Below, one piece after another: positions 1-7,849 of a stretch of 64,000 nt of DNA (the stretch's first letter is position 1; each line of letters opens with the position of its first letter). The DNA is from Clostridium tunisiense TJ (GTDB lineage Bacteria; Bacillota; Clostridia; Clostridiales; Clostridiaceae). The position numbers and the translations under genes are program-made. The notes beneath the pieces were generated by a model. It saw nothing but the letters and a program-made list of their open reading frames with translations. It was not told the DNA's origin and made no database searches. The stretch is taken from NCBI RefSeq assembly GCF_000300195.1, contig NZ_AMQH01000002.1:1-64000 (forward strand), written 5' to 3'.

Positions 1-47
1 CCCCTAGTACCGTAAAGTAATTTATTTAGTTTTATTAACTTTGCTAA

Positions 48-188
48 TTACCCACAAAAGCTAAAGCAACCTAATCCATTTACTTCGCCTTCAGCATTTA
101 TTTCCTCAGTTTCTTCTAATAATTGGCACATTTCCTCATCTGTAATTTTTTCATTTTGCCCAAATATCCTTTTTGTGTTTTTATCCAT
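48..188 (-). CDS. RiPP precursor peptide, copy 4 in transcription order
   Basis: This is a 46-residue peptide starting MDKNTKRIFGQNEKIT and ending NGLGCFSFCG. It has a charged, acidic leader (about residues 1-36, with one Cys at 21) and a short glycine/aromatic/cysteine tail with Cys41 and Cys45. That layout is typical of a leader-plus-core substrate for peptide-modifying enzymes. A GGGGA ribosome site precedes the ATG. This copy differs from copies 2 and 3 in two residues: Arg7 for Lys7, and Ser43 for Thr43 inside the core. It is the last member of the array. The role as precursor is inferred from the layout and from the neighbouring radical SAM and peptidase genes. It may belong to an already listed clostridial putative-bacteriocin family, which was not checked. 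Confidence 0.85.
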   Translation of the reverse strand: MDKNTKRIFGQNEKITDEEMCQLLEETEEINAEGEVNGLGCFSFCG

Positions 189-312
189 GATTAATTCCCC
201 ACTTTCAAAGTTTTACTTTTATTAAATAATTAACTTATTGCTATTTACCAGCTTGAAGCCATGTAGATTCTCTACAGTAAAGTAATTTAATTAGTTTTAT
301 TAACCTTCCCAA

Positions 313-453
313 TTAACCACAGAAAGTAAAGCAACCTAATCCATTTACTTCACCTTCAGCATTTATTTCCTCAGTTTCTTCTAATAATTGGCACATTTCC
401 TCATCTGTAATTTTTTCATTTTGCCCAAATATCTTTTTTGTGTTTTTATCCAT
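313..453 (-). CDS. RiPP precursor peptide, copy 3 in transcription order
   Basis: This 46-residue peptide starts MDKNTKKIFGQNEKIT and ends NGLGCFTFCG. At protein level it is identical to the copy at 578-718. The acidic middle (residues 17-35) would form an amphipathic helix suitable for enzyme recognition. The last nine residues, GLGCFTFCG, hold the only cysteine pair (C-x3-C) and two phenylalanines. It has its own ribosome site (GGGG about 10 bases before the ATG). It lies within the 265-bp repeat, downstream of the M16 peptidase and both radical SAM genes. No double-glycine export signal is obvious, so the cleavage site is uncertain. Confidence 0.86.
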   Translation of the reverse strand: MDKNTKKIFGQNEKITDEEMCQLLEETEEINAEGEVNGLGCFTFCG

Positions 454-577
454 GATTAATTCCCCACTTTCAAAGTTTTACTTTTATTAAATAATTAACT
501 TATTGATATTTACCAGCCTGAAGCCATGTAGATTCTCTACAGTAAAGTAATTTAATTAGTTTTATTAGCCTTCCCAA

Positions 578-718
578 TTAACCACAGAAAGTAAAGCAAC
601 CTAATCCATTTACTTCGCCTTCAGCATTTATTTCCTCAGTTTCTTCTAATAATTGGCACATTTCCTCATCTGTAATTTTTTCATTTTGCCCAAATATCTT
701 TTTTGTGTTTTTATCCAT
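578..718 (-). CDS. RiPP precursor peptide, copy 2 in transcription order
   Basis: The 46-residue product is the same as that of the copy at 313-453: leader start MDKNTKKIFGQNEKIT, core NGLGCFTFCG. The two genes differ by only a silent base (GGC versus GGT in the leader's GEVNG stretch), which points to recent duplication or selection to hold the sequence constant. Gene dosage of a substrate peptide relative to single-copy enzymes is common in RiPP clusters. The proposed modifying enzymes lie upstream in the same direction. Confidence 0.86.
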   Translation of the reverse strand: MDKNTKKIFGQNEKITDEEMCQLLEETEEINAEGEVNGLGCFTFCG

Positions 719-842
719 GATTAATTCCCCACTTTCAAAGTTTTACTTTTATTAAATAATTAACTTATTGATATTTACCAGCCTGAAGCCATGTAGATTC
801 TCTACAGTAAAGTAATTTAATTAGTTTTATTAGCCTTCCCAA

Positions 843-983
843 TTAACCACAGAAAGTAAAGCAACCTAATCCATTTACTTCGCCTTCAGCATTTATTTCC
901 TCAGTTTCTTCTAATAATTGGCACATTTCCTCATCTGTAATTTTACTACTTTTTTCAAATACTTTTTTTGTGTTTTTTTTCAT
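843..983 (-). CDS. RiPP precursor peptide, copy 1 in transcription order, with variant leader
   Basis: This 46-residue peptide starts MKKNTKKVFEKSSKIT and then matches the other copies from residue 15 to the end, including the core NGLGCFTFCG. Only the first 14 residues vary among the four copies, so residues 15-46 are under constraint. That fits a recognition helix plus core. A strong ribosome site (AAGGGGGGAT) precedes the ATG. It is the first precursor after the M16 peptidase (stop at 1090), 106 bp away, and is probably on the same transcript. Confidence 0.86.
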   Translation of the reverse strand: MKKNTKKVFEKSSKITDEEMCQLLEETEEINAEGEVNGLGCFTFCG

Positions 984-1089
984 ATTTATCCCCCCTTCCA
1001 AAGTTTATATTTTTATTAGAACGGTATTTATACCATTTAATAACTGAAAAATGTGTGCTATTTAGAAAACCTGCTCCACTTAGACAATA

Positions 1090-2355
1090 TTATACTTGGA
1101 GTATTGGAATTATATCATCAACATTTACATTTCCTAATATTGCTACACCCAGATTCTCTGTTGAAATTACCTCATCAACTATTTTAGTTAAATTTCCCTT
1201 GTTAACTTTATCCAATATTCTTAATTCATCTTCTAGTAAAAATAGTGATCCTCTAATAGCACTTGCCCCTATGGTCTTAAGCTGAGCTGAAGTTGACTCA
1301 ATTGAATATAAAATTTCAGTCTCCTTAACTTTTTTCACATTTCTAATAATTGCTTCATCAATACCATTTTCCTTCAAATACTTTAATTCTTCCATGCATA
1401 TCTTAATAATTTCTTGTATTTTGTCATTATTAGCAGTAAAGGTAAATCCTATATCCCCAACTAAGCTAAATGCAGCTGAAAATCCTGATAATGAATAAAC
1501 CAATCCCCTTTTTTCTCTTAATTCATTAAATAATCGTGACCCTGGTCTAACTAAAATATCCTTTAATACTTCACAATACTTACTTCTTTTATCTGTACAT
1601 GGATATGTTGAAAATCCTATTCCTATAGTTGATCTATTACCACCAAACGAATCATTTATATATATCCCTTGTCCATTTTGAATTATAGGATCTTTTGTAT
1701 TTTGGGGTTTATCCTCCCAACTACCAAACAGCTTATTAATATCTTTTTCAATTTCTCCAAATTCAAAGCCGCCTACAACTACAAGAACACAATTTTCTGG
1801 AACGTATGCTTTTTGAATAAGTGAGTCCACCATATTTTTATCTATATTTTTTATTGTGTCTGGACTTCCAATAACAATCTGACCAAACCCCTCCTCACCC
1901 CACAATGCTTGTCCAACTCTTTCTCCAATCTGCTTAGAATAAGTTAAGTATCCTTCTACTTCTCTTAAAATAATCTGTTTTTCATTCTCTAAATCATTTA
2001 CTTCTACAGGTTCTTTATTAACTACTATATAGGATAAAACTTCTAGTATCTTGGTAATATCTTTTCTTAATCCATCAATATAATATCCAGTATAATCTTT
2101 TGTTGTTACTGCATTATATTTGCTTCCTATTCTGTTTAAATCATCTATAGAATTTGACATACTTACTAAACTATTTTTACATTTAATCTTAAACATTAAG
2201 TGCTCTACTAAATGAGAAATACCATTATCTTCAACAGTTTCATTTTTTCCACCTTGATTTACCCAAATTCCACATGAAACAGTTCTTTGTTCTGGAATAC
2301 GTCTTAATAAAACTTTTAATCCATTGTCTAAACAAGAGGTCGAAATTGAAAACAC
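1090..2355 (-). CDS. M16 family zinc metallopeptidase, probable RiPP leader peptidase
   Basis: The 421-residue protein has the inverted zinc motif of the M16 (insulinase/pitrilysin) family: His48-Leu-Val-Glu51-His52. A distal acidic stretch, ENEKQIILREVEGY, lies about 75 residues later and should supply the third ligand. The second half has the family's NELREKRGLVYS substrate-binding segment. Both half-domains are therefore in one chain, as in M16B enzymes that act as homodimers. The start is GTG with a GGTGAT ribosome site. Known M16 peptidases in RiPP clusters (PqqF-type, AlbE/AlbF) process modified precursors. Its place between the B12 radical SAM gene and the precursor array suggests the same job here. 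It has no signal peptide, so it acts in the cytoplasm. A general processing-peptidase role cannot be excluded. Confidence 0.88.
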   Translation of the reverse strand: MFSISTSCLDNGLKVLLRRIPEQRTVSCGIWVNQGGKNETVEDNGISHLVEHLMFKIKCKNSLVSMSNSIDDLNRIGSKYNAVTTKDYTGYYIDGLRKDITKILEVLSYIVVNKEPVEVNDLENEKQIILREVEGYLTYSKQIGERVGQALWGEEGFGQIVIGSPDTIKNIDKNMVDSLIQKAYVPENCVLVVVGGFEFGEIEKDINKLFGSWEDKPQNTKDPIIQNGQGIYINDSFGGNRSTIGIGFSTYPCTDKRSKYCEVLKDILVRPGSRLFNELREKRGLVYSLSGFSAAFSLVGDIGFTFTANNDKIQEIIKICMEELKYLKENGIDEAIIRNVKKVKETEILYSIESTSAQLKTIGASAIRGSLFLLEDELRILDKVNKGNLTKIVDEVISTENLGVAILGNVNVDDIIPILQV

Positions 2356-2428
2356 TAGTAATCACCACTTTCTAAAACATAAGTCTTATATTATTGATAA
2401 CAAACATTATTTCATAACTCAAAATTCA

Positions 2429-4204
2429 TTATGATATTTCATTAAGCATTTTTATAGCAATTTTTCCATTATCTTTTCTCATGAATAATACTTCTATAGC
2501 TTTAGTATTACTTAAATCCATATTGTTATTTTTATACATGCTAAGAACATCACATGTATAACTTGCTCTATATTCAAATTCATTTGAATTATTTATAAAC
2601 TCATATTTATCTTTTTCAAATTTGAAAATATCTAAAGAAGTTTTACTTTCTTCTGATAAAGCCCTTTCAACTATTAAGCTAAACGTTTTATATAATAACT
2701 GAACAATTAAGTTCATGTTTTTACCATTTTCTTTACTTACAGCTTCCAAATCTTTTTTGAACTCACTAATTATATTTTTATTCTTTATAAATATTTTATC
2801 TAAACTCGAATCAAACCTTCGTAGTAACAACTCAAATGTTAAGTTAAAATTATTATACAAAATAGAAATCATTGATACGAATACGTCTATACCTTTAAAA
2901 GAATCTCGTATGTCAGTTGAATATTCATAAAAGTTCATGAAAATATCTTTGTGTTTTTTTACTAAAGGAAACAACTCTTCACTATATTGCCCTTCTAATA
3001 TTGGTAAATTTATATTTTCATTATCGATATACATCTTATTCTTTAATAATTCATACTCTTCTGTCCCTGGCATAATAATCAATCGATGTAATTGAATTGT
3101 TTTTATTTTTAATTTTAAAAGTTTGAGGATGAAATTTAATGTATCTTGGATATCTTCATAAGTTTCATCAAAAAATCCATAAATTAAGGATATTGCCATA
3201 TCAATATTGTGTTTTTTTAAAATTTTTATGGTATCTAAAGCCTTTTTTAAATTAATATTCTTCTTTATTCTTTTTTGAATTTTATCAGATCCTGTTTCTA
3301 TACCTAAAAATATACTTTTACATCCTGCATTTTTCATGCTTAATATTAAATCCTCATCTAAGGTGTCTACTCTCGCACTACAGCTCCAACTTATATTTAA
3401 TTTTTCATTAGATAAAATTTCACAAAAATTCATTATAGTATCTTTATTCATAGTAAACATATCATGAGTAAAGGAAAACATACTTATCCCATAATTAACT
3501 TTTAATAATTTTATTTCATCAATTATTCTTTCGATACTCTTTAATCTGTATTTTCTTTTCCAAAATAAACTTGTAGAACAAAAGGTACAACCAAAAGGAC
3601 AACCTCTTCCTACGTCTATGTTTATTTTTTCGGGAATAACTTTAGGATCCATTAAATCTAAATTTATAATTGGTAGTTCATCGAGATTGTGACTTATAGC
3701 TGTTTCATTTATACCAATTCTATTTCCAATTCTGTATGCTACACCTCTTAATTCACTAAGAGGTAGCGAATTAAGAAGATTATTTACTATCGGAACTATA
3801 GTTTCTTCTCCTTCACCAATACCAATAGCATCTATAGATTCAAAAGCCTGTAATGTTTCTCTTGCAGTTAAAGTTGCTTGTGGTCCTCCTAATAGTATTT
3901 TTACACTACTGTTATACTTTTTTAATTCTTCTGCTAGTTTTATTGTAAAAGGATATGAATTACACATTGTATAAAATGAAACTATTTTAGGGTTATATTT
4001 AAGAATATATTTTGCCATTTTACTTAATGTTTCATGTATATCCTTACCTAGTTCAAAATTTCCGTTATAAAGTAATGCATCAAAATCAATAACTTTAGAA
4101 TCAAATTCTTTATCTTTTAAGATTTTAGCTAAAATTAATGTTCCACTATTAAGACTCTCAATCTGCTGGACAAAATTAATGCTATTCACAAATACAATAT
4201 CCAT
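2429..4204 (-). CDS. B12-binding domain radical SAM enzyme, probable peptide-modifying enzyme
   Basis: This 591-residue protein has an N-terminal cobalamin-binding Rossmann-like domain (about 1-145, with ILLGGPQATLT and IGIGEGEET stretches). It lacks the DxHxxG motif, as is usual in B12 radical SAM enzymes. The radical SAM core has the cluster motif C202-PFG-C206-TF-C209 and the IFLGIETGSD strand. The last 200 residues match nothing I recognise. Known members of this class methylate unactivated carbons or rearrange bonds. The position in the RiPP operon suggests the precursor core as substrate, which is an inference. A strong ribosome site (AAGGAGGAAAT) precedes the ATG. A 213-bp gap with two palindromes separates it from the upstream radical SAM gene. 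Confidence 0.88.
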   Translation of the reverse strand: MDIVFVNSINFVQQIESLNSGTLILAKILKDKEFDSKVIDFDALLYNGNFELGKDIHETLSKMAKYILKYNPKIVSFYTMCNSYPFTIKLAEELKKYNSSVKILLGGPQATLTARETLQAFESIDAIGIGEGEETIVPIVNNLLNSLPLSELRGVAYRIGNRIGINETAISHNLDELPIINLDLMDPKVIPEKINIDVGRGCPFGCTFCSTSLFWKRKYRLKSIERIIDEIKLLKVNYGISMFSFTHDMFTMNKDTIMNFCEILSNEKLNISWSCSARVDTLDEDLILSMKNAGCKSIFLGIETGSDKIQKRIKKNINLKKALDTIKILKKHNIDMAISLIYGFFDETYEDIQDTLNFILKLLKLKIKTIQLHRLIIMPGTEEYELLKNKMYIDNENINLPILEGQYSEELFPLVKKHKDIFMNFYEYSTDIRDSFKGIDVFVSMISILYNNFNLTFELLLRRFDSSLDKIFIKNKNIISEFKKDLEAVSKENGKNMNLIVQLLYKTFSLIVERALSEESKTSLDIFKFEKDKYEFINNSNEFEYRASYTCDVLSMYKNNNMDLSNTKAIEVLFMRKDNGKIAIKMLNEIS

Positions 4205-4248
4205 ATTTCCTCCTTTTTTATGTTTGCTTTAATTATCAATAACAACAT

Positions 4249-4298
4249 AATACTCGATAGTATTATTTAGTAGTTTTAAAAATGTAGTTACTACATTT
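4249..4298. promoter_or_regulatory. Two palindromes between the two radical SAM genes
   Basis: Two perfect inverted repeats lie in the 213-bp gap upstream of the B12 radical SAM gene. The first is AATACT-CGAT-AGTATT at 4249-4264. The second is AAATGTAGT-T-ACTACATTT at 4280-4298. Neither is followed by a T-run on either strand, so they are not simple terminators. They could be operators, or hairpins that tune the distal genes of the operon. Function is unknown. Confidence 0.45.
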
Positions 4299-4417
4299 CT
4301 TTTAGCTTGAAAAGTATTACTTTCCATCTAGAAAATAGACGCATTAAAGAAAGTTAATAGTTCACGCTAGAAGCTAAGATATACATCCTACCTGTTCGAA
4401 TATTCTCAATATTTAAG

Positions 4418-5371
4418 CTAGACTAGCTTTTTCATATATTTTAATTTCTCTATCTCTATATACGGACGATAATATTCTTCATATTCTTTTTTTAAAAACA
4501 ATTCCGAGCATACATGACATATCTCAACATAATTCTCTTCCAAACTTATTGGAAGTTTATGATTTTTTATTATATCTATAAACCATTTAACGCCATAAGT
4601 TTTCAACATTTTACAATATATATTAGAATTATATTTTTTTAATATTTCACTGATTGGCATTTCCTGTGCAGAACCTAAATACAATAGCCCATTGTACTCA
4701 GTTGGGCAACAGCATGGAAACGCCCTTCCATCAGGAAAAATTAGCAACGTAGTTTGATTAAAACATTTTTGAGTACAAGCAGAACTTTTATATATTAAAT
4801 CTTGTTTACTAATTTTCTCGGCAGCTCTACCTACTGGTGAACATGGCCTCTCAATTATTGTAAAACTTGAAAGATGCTCATTTAGGACATCTTTTATATC
4901 TTTTAATCTATGGCTTTTCTGTGTCACAACAGAAGACAGTTCAATTTCCAAATTTGAACCATCAGAGGCTTCCAATATATTCCTAATATACTCATAGGGA
5001 ATATATTTTGAATGAAATTCATCAACACTTAAATCCATTCTACTTAATCCTGCATTAATTAAATTTTCCACAATTTTCTTACTATTTTCTTTGGTTTTGC
5101 CCCAAAAACCATTAGTAGTTACTGCAATCTTAAAATTTAAACTTTTTGCTTTCTTAATTAATTTTATTAATTCATCATAATATAAGAATGGTTCTCCCCC
5201 TGAGATACCCACATATTTAAAATTACTAATTTTAGATGCCTGTTCCATATAATTGTAAGCTTGTTCTAACTCCATAATTCCTTTAGTTCTTGGAGAACAA
5301 CTCAACGCACATATGTCACACTCAGCATTACATTGTTCTGTTAATATTAAAGCTAATTTCTCAAAAGACAT
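4418..5371 (-). CDS. Radical SAM peptide epimerase-like enzyme (YydG/EpeE type)
   Basis: The 317-residue enzyme has a radical SAM cluster motif C14-NAE-C18-DI-C21, then Ser-Cys25-Ser-Pro, SGGEPF (57-62) and NGFWG (87-91). C-terminal cysteines at 199, 203, 220-222, 285 and 288 suit one or two further Fe-S clusters. From memory, B. subtilis YydG (EpeE) shares the SCSP, NGFWG, DE(F/Y)H, PCC-x-P and KWF-x-x-I blocks and the length. EpeE converts L- to D-residues in its peptide, using a cysteine of the PCC block as hydrogen donor; here that block is PCCCP at 219-223. The likely substrate is the precursor set at 48-983, to which it is linked by operon order. A strong GGAGG site precedes the ATG. 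The alternative is a sactipeptide-type (thioether) enzyme. Confidence 0.82.
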   Translation of the reverse strand: MSFEKLALILTEQCNAECDICALSCSPRTKGIMELEQAYNYMEQASKISNFKYVGISGGEPFLYYDELIKLIKKAKSLNFKIAVTTNGFWGKTKENSKKIVENLINAGLSRMDLSVDEFHSKYIPYEYIRNILEASDGSNLEIELSSVVTQKSHRLKDIKDVLNEHLSSFTIIERPCSPVGRAAEKISKQDLIYKSSACTQKCFNQTTLLIFPDGRAFPCCCPTEYNGLLYLGSAQEMPISEILKKYNSNIYCKMLKTYGVKWFIDIIKNHKLPISLEENYVEICHVCSELFLKKEYEEYYRPYIEIEKLKYMKKLV

Positions 5372-5492
5372 ATTTCGCCTCCTTTATATTCATTATTTTA
5401 AAAAATTTAGATTCCAATTAATTAGTAAAATTGGAACTGAAAACAATATTATCTTAAAGAATAACATCTCACTAAGCACCTATGCTAATATG

Positions 5493-5531
5493 TTTTCGAT
5501 ATGCAAGTCACTTTTATTTGCATATCGAAAA
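5493..5531. promoter_or_regulatory. 14-bp perfect inverted repeat between pheromone and radical SAM genes
   Basis: TTTTCGATATGCAA at 5493-5506 is exactly complementary to 5518-5531, with an 11-nt gap. It begins ten bases after the pheromone-like gene's stop and lies 120 bp before the radical SAM gene. On the minus strand no T-run follows the second arm, so it is a poor intrinsic terminator. It is more likely an RNA stability or processing hairpin that separates abundant pheromone mRNA from maturase mRNA, or a protein-binding operator. Confidence 0.6.
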
Positions 5532-5540
5532 TATATTTAA

Positions 5541-5693
5541 TTAATCATCTTTACTAGGTGGGTCTATTATTAAATTAGAAGATTCACTTATTCCATTACT
5601 TATTTCTGCTGCAAAAGATATTTTAGCGTAAGCAGATAAAATAGCCACTGACAGCACTGTTACTACTATTATTTTCTTTAAATTTTTATTCAT
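5541..5693 (-). CDS. Probable secreted quorum-sensing pro-peptide
   Basis: This is a 50-residue peptide. Residues 1-7 are basic (MNKNLKK), 8-28 are hydrophobic, and an Ala-Ala junction near 28-29 would suit signal peptidase. The polar tail ends SSNLIIDPPSKDD. The shape (short signal sequence plus a 15-21-residue tail whose C-terminal part would be the mature signal) matches pro-peptides of RRNPP systems. The adjacent divergent gene encodes an HTH-TPR receptor of that kind, which strongly supports the pairing. The ribosome site is AAGGGGAT. It is the first gene of the RiPP operon, under the promoter at 5769-5797. It is not a modified precursor: it has no cysteine and is unlike the array peptides. 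Confidence 0.78.
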   Translation of the reverse strand: MNKNLKKIIVVTVLSVAILSAYAKISFAAEISNGISESSNLIIDPPSKDD

Positions 5694-5768
5694 ATTTATA
5701 TCCCCTTTTTTATAACTTTATGTAAACAAATAACTACATAATATGTAAATACCTTACTCTTTATACTA

Positions 5769-5797
5769 ATAATATCATCTCATTTTACTTTTGTAAA
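5769..5797 (-). promoter_or_regulatory. Promoter of the pheromone/RiPP operon
   Basis: On the minus strand TTTACA (5792-5797) and TATTAT (5769-5774) are separated by exactly 17 bases, a good vegetative sigma promoter. The expected start is about 70 bases before the pheromone gene. TGTAAA recurs at 5721, 5744 and 5792, and TACATA-A-TATGTA forms a palindrome at 5735-5747 within the leader. These are candidate binding sites for the adjacent regulator. Confidence 0.6.
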
Positions 5798-5885
5798 TAT
5801 ACTTCACTTGCATTTTTAAAAAAATATTTTATTTTTATATAATTTATGTTATTATTAATTCATAATAGTTAGGAGATTAAATAAT

Positions 5886-7205
5886 ATGAATACTAAAATT
5901 ATTTCACCAGGACAAAAATTGAAAGAATTAAGAAAAAAGTACAAAATTAAACAACATGAAATTTGCGGAACCCAAATTACGCGAGGCATGATTAGCATGA
6001 TTGAGACCGATAAAGCAGGTCTAACAAAAAATACAGCAATATTAATTACAGAAAATATTAAAAGGCTTTGTGAAGAAAGAAATATATCTTGCAATGTTTC
6101 TTTAGAATATTTACTTGAATCAGAAGAAGAACAAGCAAAAAAAATATTAAAAAACTTTTTAGAACTTTTTAGTTCTCAACCTGAAAAAATTTTTTCCAAT
6201 TCTTTTCAAGAAGAGTTTGGAGAAATTGAAAAAATAATTAATACTTATCAATTAAAAGACGACAAATATACTATATACAGAACAATAGGAGATATTTTTA
6301 AAAAGAGTAAAGAATATTATAAAGCTTATAGCTATTATTTAAGAGCTTTCGAATCCTGCACTAACTTATTTAATGACGTGAGATTAATCAAATTAATTGT
6401 TAATATAGGCTTTTGTTGTAATCATCTTAAAAGATTTAAAGAAACTCTAGAATTTAACAAATTGGCTAGTATTTACATGGATGATATACCCGAAGACCTA
6501 AATTATAAAATAAAGTTTAACAATTTAATTGCCTTAAAGAATTTAAAAGAATATGATTTAATGTTGATAGAACTTAATCAATTAGAAATTACATTTCAAC
6601 GCAAGTTAAATTCAGAAAGAATTGAAAAAGTAAATGTAATGATTTTAAAAGCCAACTGTTTAAAAGAGAAAAAACTATACATCGAAGCTATCTCTGCTCA
6701 TAGAGATGTATTAACTCTAGCTAATAGCAATATTGAACTGCAATTAGTCACCTTATGCAATCTCATTGAAATATATATTGAATTGAATGATAGTAGTAAT
6801 TTAAGGAAATATCTTGATAGATGCATAGCTCATTTAATAGATTATCAACTTGTAAATGATAAGATTTATTCATCAGAAATATATAATGATATTGGTTTAG
6901 GATATTATACAATACATGAGTTTGAGTTAAGCAAGCTTTACTTTAATAAATCTGTAATTGAAGCAAAAGAAACTAAAAATGCCAACATTTTACTTCTAGC
7001 TTTGAATAAGCTACTAGATATAGCTATTTGTGCTAATAATTTAGATGAAGTTGAAGAGCTTAAAATGCAAACACTTGAGATCATTTCATTAAAGCTCTTA
7101 CCAAGTAACAATGTTTTGCTTATTAAAATTTTAAAATATTATAATAGTATTGGTAGAACTCAAACTGTAGATGATATACTTAGTTTTGCTGAATCCTTAT
7201 TTTAA
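5886..7205 (+). CDS. HTH-TPR transcriptional regulator of the RRNPP (Rgg/PlcR/PrgX-like) type
   Basis: The 439-residue protein begins with an XRE-type helix-turn-helix (about 8-65, with KLKELRKKYKIKQHEIC and MISMIETDKAG). A long helical region of TPR-like repeats follows (about 120-430, for example YYKAYSYYLRAFES and YYTIHEFELSKLYFNKS). This layout is that of cytoplasmic receptors which bind re-imported peptides and switch DNA binding. An AGGAG ribosome site precedes the ATG, and TATAAT at 5838-5843 is a likely -10. It is divergent from the pheromone-like gene with 192 bp between them, so it probably controls that operon and itself. Import would need an oligopeptide permease, which is not in this window. 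Confidence 0.85.
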   Translation: MNTKIISPGQKLKELRKKYKIKQHEICGTQITRGMISMIETDKAGLTKNTAILITENIKRLCEERNISCNVSLEYLLESEEEQAKKILKNFLELFSSQPEKIFSNSFQEEFGEIEKIINTYQLKDDKYTIYRTIGDIFKKSKEYYKAYSYYLRAFESCTNLFNDVRLIKLIVNIGFCCNHLKRFKETLEFNKLASIYMDDIPEDLNYKIKFNNLIALKNLKEYDLMLIELNQLEITFQRKLNSERIEKVNVMILKANCLKEKKLYIEAISAHRDVLTLANSNIELQLVTLCNLIEIYIELNDSSNLRKYLDRCIAHLIDYQLVNDKIYSSEIYNDIGLGYYTIHEFELSKLYFNKSVIEAKETKNANILLLALNKLLDIAICANNLDEVEELKMQTLEIISLKLLPSNNVLLIKILKYYNSIGRTQTVDDILSFAESLF

Positions 7206-7849
7206 GGTACTAATTCACATTACTGATTGTACTTTTTCAGTAATCAACCCAATATACCCCTAAATTTTAAAGATTATTATAAAGGCACATACAAATACTG
7301 TTAGCTGAAGAATAGATGAATTACCTATAAACTATCCCTCTAGTAGGTTATTAAGTTTTAATCCTTACTAGAAACCCCTTGGTTTAGTTTATTAGTGTTT
7401 CTATATAAAATTTGGCTATTTATTAAGCATTTTATTATATTAAAGGCTAAAAACTCACTTAACCCCCCTCTATCCGCTGAAGTGGATAGAGGGGGGTTTT
7501 TTTAGAATCAATTTTCTTTACACTATTTCATCTCCTATACATTGTATTTTTCTGTTCAACATCTAATTTTTTATACACATCATAAATTTACTCGTACTTG
7601 AGTGCCCTTCTTATATACTTAAATTTCACAAATATATCACAATTCCATGAAAAACTCATTACAACTACAGCTTAAAATGAAATAGTAATATTTCTTATAG
7701 GTATGGTTTTTGAGATGAAGGCTTAATTTATTCATCTGTAAATACTATAGCCCAACCTAGCTAAGATAATATATAATCTGTATCTTACCTCTGGGGACCT
7801 ATAAATTTTGCAATTCAAATCATAATATTAACTTTCGGGAGGGGTTACT
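7206..7849. other. Non-coding interval after the regulator
   Basis: I see no convincing gene here. A weak 7-bp stem-loop (ATTACTG/CAGTAAT, 7219-7244) sits just after the regulator stop. A strong terminator follows at 7461-7503. The remaining 340 bases before the polyferredoxin gene hold only AT-rich sequence and the GGGAGGGG ribosome site. Confidence 0.5.
7461..7503 (+). terminator. Strong intrinsic terminator
   Basis: A perfect 15-bp GC-rich stem (AACCCCCCTCTATCC with GGATAGAGGGGGGTT), an 8-nt loop and a run of seven or more T residues. It probably ends transcription of the regulator 256 bp upstream. Confidence 0.93.

Larger units (their letters stand above)
13..990 (-). repeat. 265-bp tandem repeat carrying four RiPP precursor genes
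   Basis: Four near-identical units have start codons at 188, 453, 718 and 983, an exact spacing of 265 bp. Each unit holds a 141-bp gene and about 124 bp of spacer. The spacers are almost identical and contain a small hairpin, TGTAGA-TTC-TCTACA, at 262-276, 527-541 and 792-806. Similarity stops at about position 12, so the unit at 48-188 is the last one in transcription order. The unit at 843-983 has a diverged leader start and a diverged upstream region, so it looks like the oldest or founder copy. The near identity of the others implies recent amplification or gene conversion. Confidence 0.95.

Noticed and set aside
48-983. Lanthipeptide or sec-secreted bacteriocin precursors
   Set aside because: No LanM/LanB/LanC-type gene is in the cluster and the peptides lack a hydrophobic signal sequence. 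The enzymes present are radical SAM proteins.
13-990. CRISPR array
   Set aside because: The repeats are 265 bp units with no short repeat-spacer alternation, and each unit encodes a peptide.
968-1285. 105-residue reading frame on the plus strand
   Set aside because: It lies antisense to the M16 peptidase gene and the first precursor, with no ribosome site and low-complexity composition.
5493-5531. Intrinsic terminator of the pheromone gene
   Set aside because: No T-run follows the stem on the minus strand, although the stem itself is strong.
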